DNA from: Chloroflexota bacterium
Lineage (GTDB): Bacteria > Chloroflexota > Anaerolineae > J102
Direction: 5' to 3'
Length of the DNA: 43,672 nt
Assembly: GCA_013152585.1 (NCBI GenBank)
Contig: JAADGC010000069.1
Location: 1-43,672, forward strand
Below are positions 30,357 through 39,422 of this stretch, piece after piece. Each line of letters opens with the position of its first letter. Positions within the stretch are counted from its first letter, which is position 1. The notes beneath the pieces were generated by a model. That model saw only the letters and a program-made list of their open reading frames with translations. It was not told the DNA's origin and searched no databases. The position numbers and the translations under genes are program-made.

Positions 30357-31859
30357 TTAGGATATCGCCTCCGCTTCGATCTTCTTGCGAAGTCCGGTTT
30401 TTTCGGCTTTAGGCACAAATGTGCGCATGGCAATACGGATGTTACGCGGCAGGTTCATCCAAAAATCGCCCGACTTCACCCGCCGCCAGATGGGGCCTGG
30501 CCGCAAATAGAATTGCCGGTACGCCTTGCGATACATCTCTTCCACCAGCTCAGCCGTCATCTCGCCCATTTCGTAACGCGCTTTTTGTTCGAAAAAGACA
30601 TAGTCCTCCCAATCATGAATCAACATGCGCCCCTGGCGCTTGACCTGCGCCCATACCTTGGTGCCGGGATAGGGCGTCATCATGCTAAAGTTGGCAATCA
30701 GCGGATCCAGCTCGATGGCGAAGTCGATGGTGTCCTGCATGGTTTCACGCGTTTCACCGGGTAGACCAATAATCATAAAGGCAATGGTTTCCAGCCCGAC
30801 CTCTTTACAAGCCTTAAAGGCGTTACGAATGGTATCGAGATCGATATTCTTGTCGATGTCTCTCAATATCTGGGAGTTGCCTGTTTCCACACCAAATGCT
30901 GTGCGTCGCAAACCTGCTTGTTTGAGCTTTTTCATCAGCTCGTAATCGGCCAGATTAGCGCGAATACCGTTGACAAAAATCCAGGGCACATGGTTGAGAT
31001 TGTTTTCGATCAGCATATCGGCCAGTGTGTGCAGGCGCTTTTTGCGGATGTTGGCGCTGTCATCCAGCACACCGATCTCCTGGGCGTCGAGGTCTTCGAC
31101 CAGATGCTTCCATTCGGCCAACACGTTTTCGGGCGTACGGCTGCGCCACTTGATGGGCATAATCGACTGCGAGCAAAAGATGCAGCGATACGGACATCCG
31201 CGGCTGGTAAGAATGCTGAAGCTCTTGGAGCCATCCACGTTGTCGGTGGCGGGCTGTAGATTGGTGTACTTGTCCATCCGAAACAGATGATAGGCTGGCC
31301 AGGGCAAGCTATCGAGATCATCGACGGCCGCTCGGCCCAGGTTGCGATGCAATGCCCCGTCCGCCGTCTTGTACGAAATGCCCAGCACATTATCCCAGAT
31401 GCCCCTGTTCGCCCCCATGAGCGCCGCTGTCGAGGTGTCTTCCTGATCACGCATGAAATCCTCGATGCGATTACAAATCTCCATCCAGGTCTCTTCGCCC
31501 TCGCCACGGACGACCAGATCGACCGCGGGTTGGCGGGCGGATTCAAAATCAAGCTCCTCACTCTCCACACTGGGATGAGGTCCCCCCAGCACGATGGGTA
31601 CATCCCAGGCTGCCTTGATCTTTTCGGCATGGCGCCAGGCCTGCTTGACCTGCGGGGTATTGGCCGTAATGCCAACCACATGGGGTTTGAACTCTCGCAT
31701 GAATTCATCGAGCGGCTGATCCTCGACGTCGGCATCATAGATACGAACCTCGTCACCACGCTGTTCTGACATGGCTGCCAGGTAGGCCAGGCCCAGGTGA
31801 GGCGTAGTACGGGTATCGATGGGGAGACGGAATCGGGGATTGATTAAAACAACACGCAT
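30357..31859 (-). CDS. B12-binding-domain radical SAM protein (A)
   Basis: MRVVLINPRFRLPIDTRTTPHLGLAYLAAMSEQRGDEV...IVLGGPHPSVESEE; TSRGCPYRCIFCSQSIMPIKWRSRTPENV; start taken as ATG at 31859. Confidence 0.95.
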   Translation of the reverse strand: MRVVLINPRFRLPIDTRTTPHLGLAYLAAMSEQRGDEVRIYDADVEDQPLDEFMREFKPHVVGITANTPQVKQAWRHAEKIKAAWDVPIVLGGPHPSVESEELDFESARQPAVDLVVRGEGEETWMEICNRIEDFMRDQEDTSTAALMGANRGIWDNVLGISYKTADGALHRNLGRAAVDDLDSLPWPAYHLFRMDKYTNLQPATDNVDGSKSFSILTSRGCPYRCIFCSQSIMPIKWRSRTPENVLAEWKHLVEDLDAQEIGVLDDSANIRKKRLHTLADMLIENNLNHVPWIFVNGIRANLADYELMKKLKQAGLRRTAFGVETGNSQILRDIDKNIDLDTIRNAFKACKEVGLETIAFMIIGLPGETRETMQDTIDFAIELDPLIANFSMMTPYPGTKVWAQVKRQGRMLIHDWEDYVFFEQKARYEMGEMTAELVEEMYRKAYRQFYLRPGPIWRRVKSGDFWMNLPRNIRIAMRTFVPKAEKTGLRKKIEAEAIS

Positions 31860-31968
31860 AGTGTGAGCACCTTTCATTTGGGATGCAGAATGAAGCTTCA
31901 CGCACGAACGGCGTGGAAAAACAGACGCCAGTGCCACCAAGGCTTCTCTGGCGTATCCAATCGGTGGG

Positions 31969-31997
31969 ATTATACGAGGATGCGGGGGAGATGTCAA
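31969..31997 (-). promoter_or_regulatory. Exact-consensus sigma70 promoter of the radical SAM cluster
   Basis: Minus strand TTGACA (31997-31992), 17-nt spacer, TATAAT (31974-31969); about 100-nt leader to the ATG at 31859. Confidence 0.85.
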
Positions 31998-32024
31998 ATT
32001 TTTATGAAACGTTTCATAAAAATT
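31997..32024. promoter_or_regulatory. Perfect 28-bp palindrome, candidate LacI/GalR-family operator
   Basis: AATTTTTATGAAACGTTTCATAAAAATT equals its own reverse complement; core TGAAACGTTTCA with central CG; abuts the -35 box. Confidence 0.65.
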
Positions 32025-33474
32025 ATCCCTTGACCACCGCTAGCGGACGCAAACGCGCGACTTTACGGGCAATGTTGGCATTATGTACCACTTCGACCAC
32101 GCTGTTCACATCTTTGTACGCCATCGGAGCTTCTTCAGCCAAGCCCCTCAGGCTGCTGGTACGCACCTCGATCCCACTTTGTTGCAAGCGCTGCTTGAGT
32201 TCCTGGCCGCGTATCTGCCGTTTGGCAGCTTTGCGGCTGAGCCGCCGACCGGCGCCGTGGCACGAAGAGCCAAAACTATGACGCATGGCGCCGGCGGTGC
32301 CGACCAGCACATACGAGGCCGTGCCCATACTCCCGGGCACCAGTACGGGCTGTCCCACGTGGGCATAGTCGGCTGGCACAGCGGGATGACCGGGCGCAAA
32401 TGCCCTCGTGGCTCCCTTACGATGCACGCAGACCTGCACCGACTGCCCCTCAATCGTATGTGTCTCCAGCTTGGCCATGTTGTGAGCAATGTCGTAGACC
32501 AGGCGTAGTTCGTAACCGCGCACATGCCCGGCCAGCACCTGCGCAAATGCCTGCCGCGCCTGATGGGTCAGCACTTGCCGATTGGCCCAGGCATAGTTGG
32601 CTGCTGCTGCCATCGCTGCCAGATAATCCTGGCCTGCGGGCGAGGCTACCGGGGCGCACACCAGTTGGCGGTCGGGCAAGGTCAGCCCGTATTTTTTCAC
32701 AGCGCCCTGGAATGCCTGCACGTAATCGGTGCAGACCTGATGCCCCAGTCCCCGCGAACCGCAATGGATTTGCAGCACGACCTGCCCCGGAAACAGACCC
32801 AAGACCTGGGCGATCGTATCATCGAATATCTCATCTACGATATCGATCTCAGCAAAATGATTCCCCGCTCCCAGCGTGCCCACCTGATCTCGACCACGTT
32901 GTTTGGCCCGCCCGCTCACCTTGTCGGCACGGGCGCTGGCCATGCGTCCCAGTTCTTCGGTGTGAGCCAGATCGGCAGGCAACGCCATGCCCTTGTCCAG
33001 AGCCCAACGCGCACCACGTGCCAGCACCTCGTCCACCTCCGCCGTAGAAAGTTTGAGGAAGCCTCCCACGCCTACGCCGCTGGGGATATGCTGATAGAGG
33101 GAAGTGGCCAATTGTGAGAGATAGGGCTGCACTTCATCTGCTTCCATCTCCGAGGCCAGCAGCCGCACACCGCAATTGATGTCAAAGCCCACCCCGCCGG
33201 GTGAGACCACACCGGTTCTGGCGTCGGTCGCCAGCACGCCACCAATGGGAAAGCCGTAGCCTTGATGGATATCAGGCATGGCCAGGGCATAGCACAGGCT
33301 ACCGGGCAAGGTGGCCGTATTGATCAGTTGTTCCAACGAGCGGTCATGCAGCGCCGCATCGATGATGCTTTCATCGGCATAGATGCGCGCCGGCACCCGC
33401 ATATCCGGGCCACACGAAGCGTCGATTTCGTAGAGATAAGCGCCGATTTGTCTGATATTTTGACGTGAAACCAT
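32023..33474 (-). CDS. rtcB: RNA-splicing ligase RtcB
   Basis: AMPDIHQGYGFPIGGV, GGVGFDINCGVRLL, GTLGAGNHFAEI, IHCGSRGLGHQV, VPGSMGTASYVLVGT, SSCHGAGRRLSRKAA. Confidence 0.97.
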   Translation of the reverse strand: MVSRQNIRQIGAYLYEIDASCGPDMRVPARIYADESIIDAALHDRSLEQLINTATLPGSLCYALAMPDIHQGYGFPIGGVLATDARTGVVSPGGVGFDINCGVRLLASEMEADEVQPYLSQLATSLYQHIPSGVGVGGFLKLSTAEVDEVLARGARWALDKGMALPADLAHTEELGRMASARADKVSGRAKQRGRDQVGTLGAGNHFAEIDIVDEIFDDTIAQVLGLFPGQVVLQIHCGSRGLGHQVCTDYVQAFQGAVKKYGLTLPDRQLVCAPVASPAGQDYLAAMAAAANYAWANRQVLTHQARQAFAQVLAGHVRGYELRLVYDIAHNMAKLETHTIEGQSVQVCVHRKGATRAFAPGHPAVPADYAHVGQPVLVPGSMGTASYVLVGTAGAMRHSFGSSCHGAGRRLSRKAAKRQIRGQELKQRLQQSGIEVRTSSLRGLAEEAPMAYKDVNSVVEVVHNANIARKVARLRPLAVVKG

Positions 33475-33609
33475 AGCGCAGCCTCCGGGTAGGTGACACA
33501 CGACGACTCTCTTATTATAGCACAGGCCGGGACGTTTTTGCGGGAGGAACACTCCGATGGGGTGTGTGTCCTCTTTTTGGAAGTGCGCCGTGCGTGCCGC
33601 ACCGGCCCT

Positions 33610-34197
33610 CTATTCGGCCCGCATCTCGTCCCAACGTGTGCGCAGCACCCGTAGCAACTGCCGCCGCCTTTCCAGATGGTACTTGGCTGTGCGATCCTGC
33701 GATTCGAACTGATTGATGAGGAGAGCCTCGGCATCATCATTGGCCAGCATATCCCGGTTCTGCCAAAAAACAGCCGCCGCCACATTTTCGTCACCTGCCT
33801 GCACAAATGCCAGCAACGCTTTGGCTATGGCTCCTTGCTTTTGTGCCTGCCGGCGCTGCTGTTTCAGAGCCACCAGGGCTTGCAAACGCCCATTCAGGGC
33901 CTGAGCATTGACGGCATCTCCCCGGCGTTCGGCATGGGCTACAGCTCTCTGAATGGCCTCGATCATGGCCTCGTCCAGCAGAAAAGGGACCTGCTCCACC
34001 AATGCTTGCAAAGCCTGCTCATCGGCCGTGGCAGCAAAACGCTGCAAGATCAGACTCACCAGCCAGCGTTCATATTGCCGGCGCAATTCGGCATCGGCTG
34101 CCAGCGCAGATTGTAGACTGGCAGCATCGACAACGCCGGCCGCCAACAGGCGTTGCTCGAGTTCTTTAGGAGGGGATGCAGCATCAAACATACACAA
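33610..34197 (-). CDS. Hypothetical Ala/Gln-rich helical protein (195 aa)
   Basis: Long continuous ORF of helical character, no family recognised; adjacent to a same-strand membrane protein gene. Confidence 0.6.
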   Translation of the reverse strand: MCMFDAASPPKELEQRLLAAGVVDAASLQSALAADAELRRQYERWLVSLILQRFAATADEQALQALVEQVPFLLDEAMIEAIQRAVAHAERRGDAVNAQALNGRLQALVALKQQRRQAQKQGAIAKALLAFVQAGDENVAAAVFWQNRDMLANDDAEALLINQFESQDRTAKYHLERRRQLLRVLRTRWDEMRAE

Positions 34198-34205
34198 AAG
34201 TCCGT

Positions 34206-36119
34206 TCAGGGAGATTGAATCGAGGCTACCGGCAGGGGATCGGCCATGCGCTGGCCCGTTGCCGGATCATAAAACCCCGCCACCAGGGTGTACCCGCCCG
34301 GCGGCAGATCCTGGGGCAAGGGAAGCTGGAAGGTGTCGAGCATGATGTCGCCCGGTCGCCACAATGATGAGGGCAAAAAGTCGCCGCCGGGGCGATGATC
34401 GTCGGCCTGCAGCACCTTTTCGCCAGCCTCGTTGTAGATTTGCATAAAGCTGTGCCACACTACGGGCGGGGTTTGCACCACCCGCCAGGTGAGCGTGACA
34501 TCGATCACGCCGCCGGGGGCGGTGTCGCCCGACCAGGCGATGGCCAACCAGCGCAAATAATCGCCGTAGGGCTGTTCAAAGCTGGTGTCGGGTACGGGGT
34601 GGGGGCGCAGTACCCGTGTGAGAGAATCGCCCAGGGCCGCGGTTTCGTACAATGCCTGCAAGCCGGGCATGGGCTTGACCGTCACCACCGGCCGCCCGCT
34701 TTGCAAGGCCAAATGCAGGGTGGTGTTGAGATCGGCCCAGTCCGGCCCTGGCGCCATCAGCGGGAAAATGCCGATAACACCAGGCGCCTGGCCTTCGACC
34801 TGCTGCAAATAAATCAGCGGCGTGATCTCATCCCGATCATTGCTGACGAGCACGGCATCGGCGGGCAGGTCGGGCGTGGTCAGCACCCGGCGCCAGAATT
34901 CGCTGGCGCTGTCATCCTGCGAACGATTAAAAACATGGCTGTAACTCCGCACCTGCCAGGCCGGCAGCAGCAGCGCCAGCAACGCCAAGGCCAGCAAGCC
35001 CGTCTGCCAGCGCCCAGCCAACACCCGGCTGAGCAATTCTATCCCATACGCCAGGCCCAAGCCCAACCATAAGGTGGCAATCAAATACGCAGGGATATAA
35101 AACGTGTAAATATCGCCGATGCCATAAAAAAGATTGAAGCCCACTATCATCACAAAACTGACCACGGTCAGCACCAGCGCCAGGATCTTTTCTTCCAAAA
35201 GCAACGCCAGCAAGCCCAGCAGGATCAGAATCAAGCCGGGCCAGCCAAAGTGCACGAGGAACAGATGCGCGGCCTGGGGAATTTGCGCCACGGCATCTCC
35301 CAGGCTGCGCAGGGCCGGGGCAAAGCCCACTCCCAGGATAAAACGCAGCACGCCCAGGGGCGACCCATCGTATAACGAAAGGTGTTGACCCGGCATCAGG
35401 GTGGGCGACAGCCAGGGGCTGGCCGGCCCCCGCCACGGCACATAGGCGTAAAGCAACAACGGCACCAAAACAAACGGCGCCAATCGCAACAAACGGCGGG
35501 GCCGCAACAAATCCGGACGCTGCCATAACAAATACAGAAAAACACCCGGCCACAGCAGAATAATCGTGAGATGATGGGTCAAGCCCAATCCCAGCCACAG
35601 GGCCAGCCCCCAGGGCAGGGCCCCACTGCGGGCCCGGCTTTGAAACCACTGACGCTGTCCCAGGGCCAGTGTCGAAGCCAGCAGACCAGCCACCAGAGCC
35701 GCATGTAGGGTATATACCTCGGCTCGCGTGGCCTCGGCCCAAAACGTGGGATTCGCCGCGAACACCAGTGTGGTGATCCCGGCCAGCCAACTGCTCCCGC
35801 GCTGCCAGCGCAAGTGCGTTGTCAACTGACCGATGATCTCCTGAGCCAGCAAATAAAACAGGGCCACAGCCACGCCTCCCCACAGGGCGCTAAAGTGATT
35901 GGCGCCTTGCGCTGGATTCAGGCGATAGGATTGCTCCCACACCCACCCCAACAGATGATACAGGGGATAGCCGGTGGGATGAGACAGGCCCAGCAACGGC
36001 AGGGTGAACTGGAATTCCCCCGCATCTCCGAATAATACGCCAGGCGCGGCCGTCGCCCGATACACCAAGAAGGCAATCAGTCCCAAAACAGAAGCAATCA
36101 AGTAACGACGCGTACGCAT
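34206..36119 (-). CDS. DUF2723 multi-TM protein (candidate glycosyl/O-mannosyltransferase-like)
   Basis: YRATAAPGVLFGDAGEFQFTLPLLGLSHPTGYPLYHLLGW is characteristic of the DUF2723 N-terminus; many TM helices, soluble C-terminal domain. Confidence 0.85.
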   Translation of the reverse strand: MRTRRYLIASVLGLIAFLVYRATAAPGVLFGDAGEFQFTLPLLGLSHPTGYPLYHLLGWVWEQSYRLNPAQGANHFSALWGGVAVALFYLLAQEIIGQLTTHLRWQRGSSWLAGITTLVFAANPTFWAEATRAEVYTLHAALVAGLLASTLALGQRQWFQSRARSGALPWGLALWLGLGLTHHLTIILLWPGVFLYLLWQRPDLLRPRRLLRLAPFVLVPLLLYAYVPWRGPASPWLSPTLMPGQHLSLYDGSPLGVLRFILGVGFAPALRSLGDAVAQIPQAAHLFLVHFGWPGLILILLGLLALLLEEKILALVLTVVSFVMIVGFNLFYGIGDIYTFYIPAYLIATLWLGLGLAYGIELLSRVLAGRWQTGLLALALLALLLPAWQVRSYSHVFNRSQDDSASEFWRRVLTTPDLPADAVLVSNDRDEITPLIYLQQVEGQAPGVIGIFPLMAPGPDWADLNTTLHLALQSGRPVVTVKPMPGLQALYETAALGDSLTRVLRPHPVPDTSFEQPYGDYLRWLAIAWSGDTAPGGVIDVTLTWRVVQTPPVVWHSFMQIYNEAGEKVLQADDHRPGGDFLPSSLWRPGDIMLDTFQLPLPQDLPPGGYTLVAGFYDPATGQRMADPLPVASIQSP

Positions 36120-36309
36120 AAGGCATCAATCGCTCCCTGGCCCTGCATGCAGCACGGGCCGTCAGAGATCGAAGAACGGCAGAGAAAACAGAAGGAATGA
36201 GAAAGGGGAGAGGGGTGGCGGCAAGAGCCTGCAACGCCAAGATGGTACCACAGGCAGGGAAAATCAGATAAAAGTGGTAGTTCTTTTGGAACTCAGGGGG
36301 ATGTTTTGA

Positions 36310-36354
36310 GTACGTGTCTTTATGCGACGCATCTGCGAGATGCGTCGCACGTAC
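36310..36354. repeat. Palindromic dispersed-repeat-like hairpin
   Basis: TGCGACGCATCT-GCG-AGATGCGTCGCA (12-bp perfect stem, 36323-36349) flanked by GTACGTG/CACGTAC. Confidence 0.75.
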
Positions 36355-36507
36355 AATAGGGGCGAATGGTGTTACATGAGGCGCTGGCAGGAGTATGCGC
36401 CCTCGGCCAGTCGTGAAAAAAATGGGGGAAGGAGGAGAAGAGCACTCCTTGCGAAAACAAGCAATAATGTTTATGATGGGAGCGTCAGTATATAATAGGA
36501 TTGCTCA

Positions 36508-36744
36508 ATGCCTACCGTCAAAAACATTCCAGGTACTTACCGTTTCTTTTTCTACAGCTTTGATTGTAATGAGCCTATACATGTGCATGTTCAGCGTGAA
36601 AAGATGACGTGCAAGTTCTGGTTAGAACCAATAGCGTTGAGTAAGAATAGCCGCTTTTCTCCACGGGAACTCAACCGTGTCCGTAGAATAATTCAAGACA
36701 ATATGGAAATAATAATCGAGGCATGGTATGAACACTGTGGTTAA
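36508..36744 (+). CDS. DUF4160 protein
   Basis: MPTVKNIPGTYRFFFYSFDCNEPIHVHVQREKMTCKFWLEP...NRVRRIIQDNMEIIIEAWYEHCG is typical of the family. Confidence 0.88.
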   Translation: MPTVKNIPGTYRFFFYSFDCNEPIHVHVQREKMTCKFWLEPIALSKNSRFSPRELNRVRRIIQDNMEIIIEAWYEHCG

Positions 36745-37012
36745 GACAGAAGTATTCATTCAAGAAATTAATGTTACTGATGATGCGATTACGGCGTATC
36801 TAACGGATGGTCGTATGATAAGCGTGCCATTAGTATGGTCATGGCGATTATCAGAAGCTACTCCTGAGCAGCGGGCAAACTATCGGCTAATTGGTAATGG
36901 CGAAGGGGTACACTGGCCTGACATCGATGAAGATATTAGTGCAGAAGGTATGCTTTATGGAATTCCTGCTCGACGACCAACTGAGGAATCTTTTCGTTCC
37001 GTGAACCGCTAG
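36728..37012 (+). CDS. DUF2442 protein
   Basis: DDAITAYLTDGRMISVPLVWSWRLSEATPEQRANYRLIGNGEGVHWPDIDEDISAEGMLYG; overlaps the DUF4160 gene by 17 nt. Confidence 0.88.
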   Translation: MNTVVKTEVFIQEINVTDDAITAYLTDGRMISVPLVWSWRLSEATPEQRANYRLIGNGEGVHWPDIDEDISAEGMLYGIPARRPTEESFRSVNR

Positions 37013-37074
37013 ATTCTTCACTCCCGTTGGTCGTTCAGAATGACATAGAGGATTTTGTTTCTTAGTAGCGCAGC

Positions 37075-37113
37075 CGAAGGGAAGCTCGTCTTCGGCGAAC
37101 GAGCTTCCCTTCG
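37075..37113. repeat. Perfect 15-bp stem hairpin, dispersed-repeat-like
   Basis: CGAAGGGAAGCTCGT-CTTCGGCGA-ACGAGCTTCCCTTCG; next to CGTTCAGAATGACA (37032-37045), also present at 15-28. Confidence 0.75.
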
Positions 37114-37234
37114 CTATCGCTCAGGGTGACACTTTACCCTCTATTTTCGGAGCAGATACGATCATAACTTGTAAAAGTGCTGTGTTGTGGAATGAGACAA
37201 TCGTAAAATGTAACTACTCAGCCATACCGCATCG

Positions 37235-38176
37235 TCATCCACGCCACCCTCTTCTTTGCAACGCCAGATAGCCGCTGACGACCACGATCACCAGTGCCGC
37301 GCCCAGCCATTGCGACGGCGCCACCAGTTGTTCGCCCAGCACCACGCCCGCCAGCAGCAAAGCCGAAACCAAACGCAGGGCGATAAAGCTGGTGATCAGC
37401 GCCGGCGTGATGCGGCTCATGGCCGTAATCTGCGACAGATTCCCGCCTACCTGGGGCAGGAGAATCACTGCCAGCACCGCCAGCCAACCCGTGCTCGACG
37501 CCCGGCCCCAGGCACTCCAGTCTTCGTGTGTGAGCACGGTGAGGATGAAAAAGGCCGTGGTCATAGCCAAACCCTGCTGAAACAAAATCATACCGCTGGT
37601 GGCGTGCCGGTGATGGCTACGGCGAATGAGATGGTAATGCACAGCAAACAACAGCAACGACACCAGGGCCACGGCGATACCCAAAACATCGCTAGCCGTG
37701 AAGCCGGCGCCAATGCTTGACCAATCTGGCACCAACATGAGCACGGCCCCGGCGGTTGCCAGTACCGCCGCCCGGTACGTAAAGGGCGGTGTCGGCTCCG
37801 CAAACACCCAGTTTCCCAACATGGCCACCGGAAACGGCGCCAGGATGCCGATCAGGCTCACCCACACAGCCTGCGTCAACGAAATCGACAGAATATTGGT
37901 GACCGAACGCGCCGCCACCACCACTGAAAACAACCACAAGACCTTTTGCTCCCGCACAACCTGCATAAATTGCTGCCGGCTGACATGTTCGCGCCAGCGC
38001 ATGATGCCAGCAGCAGTCAGCATCATCGCCATGGCCGCGATCATCACCAGGCCAAACTTGGGTACTTCGGCAATGGCACGCTTGCCAAACACCGGATAGC
38101 TGCCAATGAGAACATGGGCCAGAATTCCCAGTCCCACATAAGGCCATAGGCTCGCCTGCGCCTGCGACTTGTTCAC
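37235..38176 (-). CDS. EamA/DMT-family transporter
   Basis: About 10 TM helices, PVFGKRAIAEVPKFG...AVWVSLIGILAPFPVAMLGNWVFAEPT; GTG start at 38176 overlaps the upstream stop (GTGA). Confidence 0.82.
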   Translation of the reverse strand: MNKSQAQASLWPYVGLGILAHVLIGSYPVFGKRAIAEVPKFGLVMIAAMAMMLTAAGIMRWREHVSRQQFMQVVREQKVLWLFSVVVAARSVTNILSISLTQAVWVSLIGILAPFPVAMLGNWVFAEPTPPFTYRAAVLATAGAVLMLVPDWSSIGAGFTASDVLGIAVALVSLLLFAVHYHLIRRSHHRHATSGMILFQQGLAMTTAFFILTVLTHEDWSAWGRASSTGWLAVLAVILLPQVGGNLSQITAMSRITPALITSFIALRLVSALLLAGVVLGEQLVAPSQWLGAALVIVVVSGYLALQRRGWRG

Positions 38177-39123
38177 TCTCTTTGTAATTGCAGATAAAGG
38201 GATACGGTCAAAATCACCACCACAAAACCCAGCCACTGCCACGGAGTCTGCAGCCGCTCACCCAAAATCACCCATCCCAGCGCCAGCGCCGAGATCAGCC
38301 GCAATGCCATCATGTTCGTCACCAGCGCCGGTGAAACCCCGCTCAGAGCCGTAATCTGGATCAGGTTGCCGGCTACCTGCACCACAAAAATAACCGCCAG
38401 CACCGCCAGCCAGCCCGAGAACGATACCGTCTGCCAGGCAGACCAATCCTCGCCCGTCAGCCAAGATAACGCCACAAACACCGGCAAGGCAGCCAACCCC
38501 TGCTGGGCCATAATCATGCCGCGGCTGGCATGATGCAGATGACTGCGCCGCACCAACTGGAAATACATCGCCAGGGCCAACATCGAAACAACAGACGTGG
38601 CCAGCCCCAACAGGTCCCGCCCCGTAAAATTGGCACTCAATTGCGTCCAATCTTCCACCAGCACCAGGGCCGAACCCACGGTGCCCAGCACCAGGGCCCC
38701 GTACGTAAACCGCGGCGTGGGCTGATCGAACATCCAGGCGCCCAACAATGCCACCACAAAAGGCGCCATCAGGTTAATCAACTGCACCCACACGGCCCGC
38801 GTGAGGTCGATGGCAATGATGTTCGTCACCGAACGCAGCACAACGAACAAGGCCAACGCCCACAGCGTGTGCGTATGTGTTAGCGTGCGCACCATCTCCC
38901 GCCACGACAGACCATCACGCCGATGCGCCACCAGCAATCCGCCGCCGATGACCATCAGCCAGGCAAACACCAGCAGCGAAAACTTGGGCACCTCCTGCAC
39001 GGCGCGTTTGGCAAAGACAGGATACGCCCCCCAGATAAGATGACCAGCGATACCCAACCAAATATAGGGCCAGATGCTGGGACGAGATGGATGTGAGGGG
39101 AATGTTGCTGCCATGAAAAGCAC
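38173..39123 (-). CDS. EamA/DMT-family transporter (tandem paralogue)
   Basis: PVFAKRAVQEVPKFS...AVWVQLINLMAPFVVALLGAWMFDQPT; clear similarity to the downstream gene. Confidence 0.85.
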   Translation of the reverse strand: MLFMAATFPSHPSRPSIWPYIWLGIAGHLIWGAYPVFAKRAVQEVPKFSLLVFAWLMVIGGGLLVAHRRDGLSWREMVRTLTHTHTLWALALFVVLRSVTNIIAIDLTRAVWVQLINLMAPFVVALLGAWMFDQPTPRFTYGALVLGTVGSALVLVEDWTQLSANFTGRDLLGLATSVVSMLALAMYFQLVRRSHLHHASRGMIMAQQGLAALPVFVALSWLTGEDWSAWQTVSFSGWLAVLAVIFVVQVAGNLIQITALSGVSPALVTNMMALRLISALALGWVILGERLQTPWQWLGFVVVILTVSLYLQLQRE

Positions 39124-39181
39124 CTATAAAATCCAATGAACAAGAATGGCTCTTTTTGATTCCGTGGGGGTCGCAATTCAG

Positions 39182-39244
39182 ACCTCCGGAGGTGGCTAAA
39201 AACACTCCGCTTGGGCGAAAATGTCCTGGTCACCTTCCGGAGGT
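39182..39244. repeat. Palindromic element related to the one at 30277-30339
   Basis: ACCTCCGGAGGT (perfect 12-bp palindrome, 39182-39193) and ACCTTCCGGAGGT about 40 nt downstream. Confidence 0.6.
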
Positions 39245-39422
39245 CACTGTGAGACCCTCTGAAATGCGGTTGAACCACAAGAATCAACCTGGCAATAGTA
39301 CACCAAGTATGAAAGCACCAGGTAATTCAGACAATTAAAAATGTTCGCGGCCAAGGTCTTGTCTTTCTTCATCTCCCCCTCCGGGGTGTATACTATCGTC
39401 TAAATCCCACGCAGCTTGAACC

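Noticed and set aside
31997-32024. Palindrome as a rho-independent terminator of rtcB
   Set aside because: The stem is AT-rich with no GC-rich base and no following U-tract; its position at a consensus -35 box favours an operator, though not proven.
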